NCBI GenBank assembly: GCA_047621345.1
Contig: JBLHLW010000054.1
Coordinates: forward strand, 1 to 30,731
Origin: Actimicrobium sp047621345
GTDB taxonomy: Bacteria; Pseudomonadota; Gammaproteobacteria; Burkholderiales; Burkholderiaceae_D
DNA: 30,731 bases
Reading direction: 5' to 3'
Positions 30,431 to 30,731 of this stretch are shown here, one piece after another; position 1 is the first letter of the stretch, and every line of letters begins with the position of its first letter. The translations under genes were made by a program, and so were the position numbers. The notes under the pieces were generated by a model. That model saw nothing but the letters and a program-made list of their open reading frames with translations. It did no database searches and was not told the DNA's origin.

Positions 30431-30731
30431 GCGTTGATTACCATTTCTGGTTCGCGCGCGTGGGCACAAAAAGCTGTGCCCACCCTACGAAACTGTTGCG
30501 TGTTATTTCCAGTGCCGTAGGGTGGGCACGGCACTATCGTGCCCACGCGAATGCACCACCGAAGGAGGCGTTGGCCACCATTTCTGGTTCGCGCACGTGG
30601 GCACAAAAAGCTGTGCCCACCCTACGGAATCGTTGCGTGTTATTTCAACTGACGTAGGGTGGGCACGGCACTATCGTGCCCACGCGAATGCACCACCGAA
30701 GCAGGCGTTGGCCACCATTTCTGGTTCGCGC
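30431..30731. repeat. 137-bp tandem repeats rich in GTGGGCAC/GTGCCCAC hairpins
   Basis: Unit 1 is 30431-30567, unit 2 is 30568-30704, and unit 3 starts at 30705 and is cut by the window edge after 27 bases. Units 1 and 2 have equal length and about 11 differences by eye. Each unit holds a stem GTGGGCACA/TGTGCCCAC (30460-30468 with 30475-30483), a 14-bp inverted repeat GTGCCCACCCTACG/CGTAGGGTGGGCAC (30476-30489 with 30516-30529) and a stem GTGGGCACG/CGTGCCCAC (30522-30530 with 30538-30546). No coding gene is seen in 30386-30731; open frames here are made by the repeat. Confidence 0.93.

Noticed and set aside
30358..30657. Open frames on both strands inside the terminal repeats
   Set aside because: The translations repeat themselves with the 137-bp period and change with it; they are products of the repeat, not genes.

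Overview
The window reads as ordinary chromosome of a betaproteobacterium, most likely Burkholderiales and probably an Oxalobacteraceae-like genus. The grounds are the order rplU-rpmA-obgE-proB, the run ypjD / PP0621-family / pilS / pilR / ampD / nrdA / nrdB, a lysine-alanine histone H1-like protein, and protein sequences of that flavour. The taxonomic call is inference from gene order and protein feel, not from a search. Gene density is high. No rRNA, tRNA, CRISPR array, phage or transposase gene was seen.

Layout. 1-3033: ribosomal proteins L21 and L27, the GTPase ObgE and glutamate 5-kinase, with intrinsic terminators after rpmA and obgE. 3049-4192 (minus strand): rppH followed by a CNP1-like secreted protein. 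4401-6847: proS and a small lytic transglycosylase. 6875-10538: a phosphate-starvation-like locus, with a Pho-box-like site, a lipoprotein alkaline phosphatase, a secreted paralogue and an unknown exported protein. 10640-12622 (minus strand): a SWIB-domain protein with a histone-like tail, and ffh.

12782-18696 is the most interesting block. It holds a NitT/TauT-type ABC importer (binding protein, permease, ATPase), then a DctB-like sensor kinase and a DctD-like sigma-54 activator, packed almost without gaps. Upstream lie a near-consensus sigma-54 promoter (GG-N10-GC) and two GCGG-N4-CCGC palindromes 32 bp apart at about -98 and -130. The simplest reading is a self-contained unit in which the kinase senses a solute, probably a carboxylate, and the activator turns on the importer operon. 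The block sits between ffh and ypjD, which are neighbours in E. coli and many other proteobacteria. The activator carries GAFTSA in place of GAFTGA.

18790-23568: ypjD-like cytochrome c assembly protein, a PP0621-family zinc-ribbon-like protein, PilS, PilR and AmpD, mostly overlapping. 23569-28058: class Ia ribonucleotide reductase. nrdA encodes an NrdA with two N-terminal ATP-cone-like regions; it is preceded by two NrdR-box-like sites and a long leader that could fold, and a stem-loop separates it from nrdB. 28059-28593 has no convincing gene but three stem-loops. 28594-30385: the H1-like protein, a strong terminator abutting the ribosome site of yggT (TTG start), yggT and a DUF167 protein. 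From 30431 to the window end lie two full 137-bp tandem repeats and the start of a third, all rich in GTGGGCAC/GTGCCCAC hairpins.
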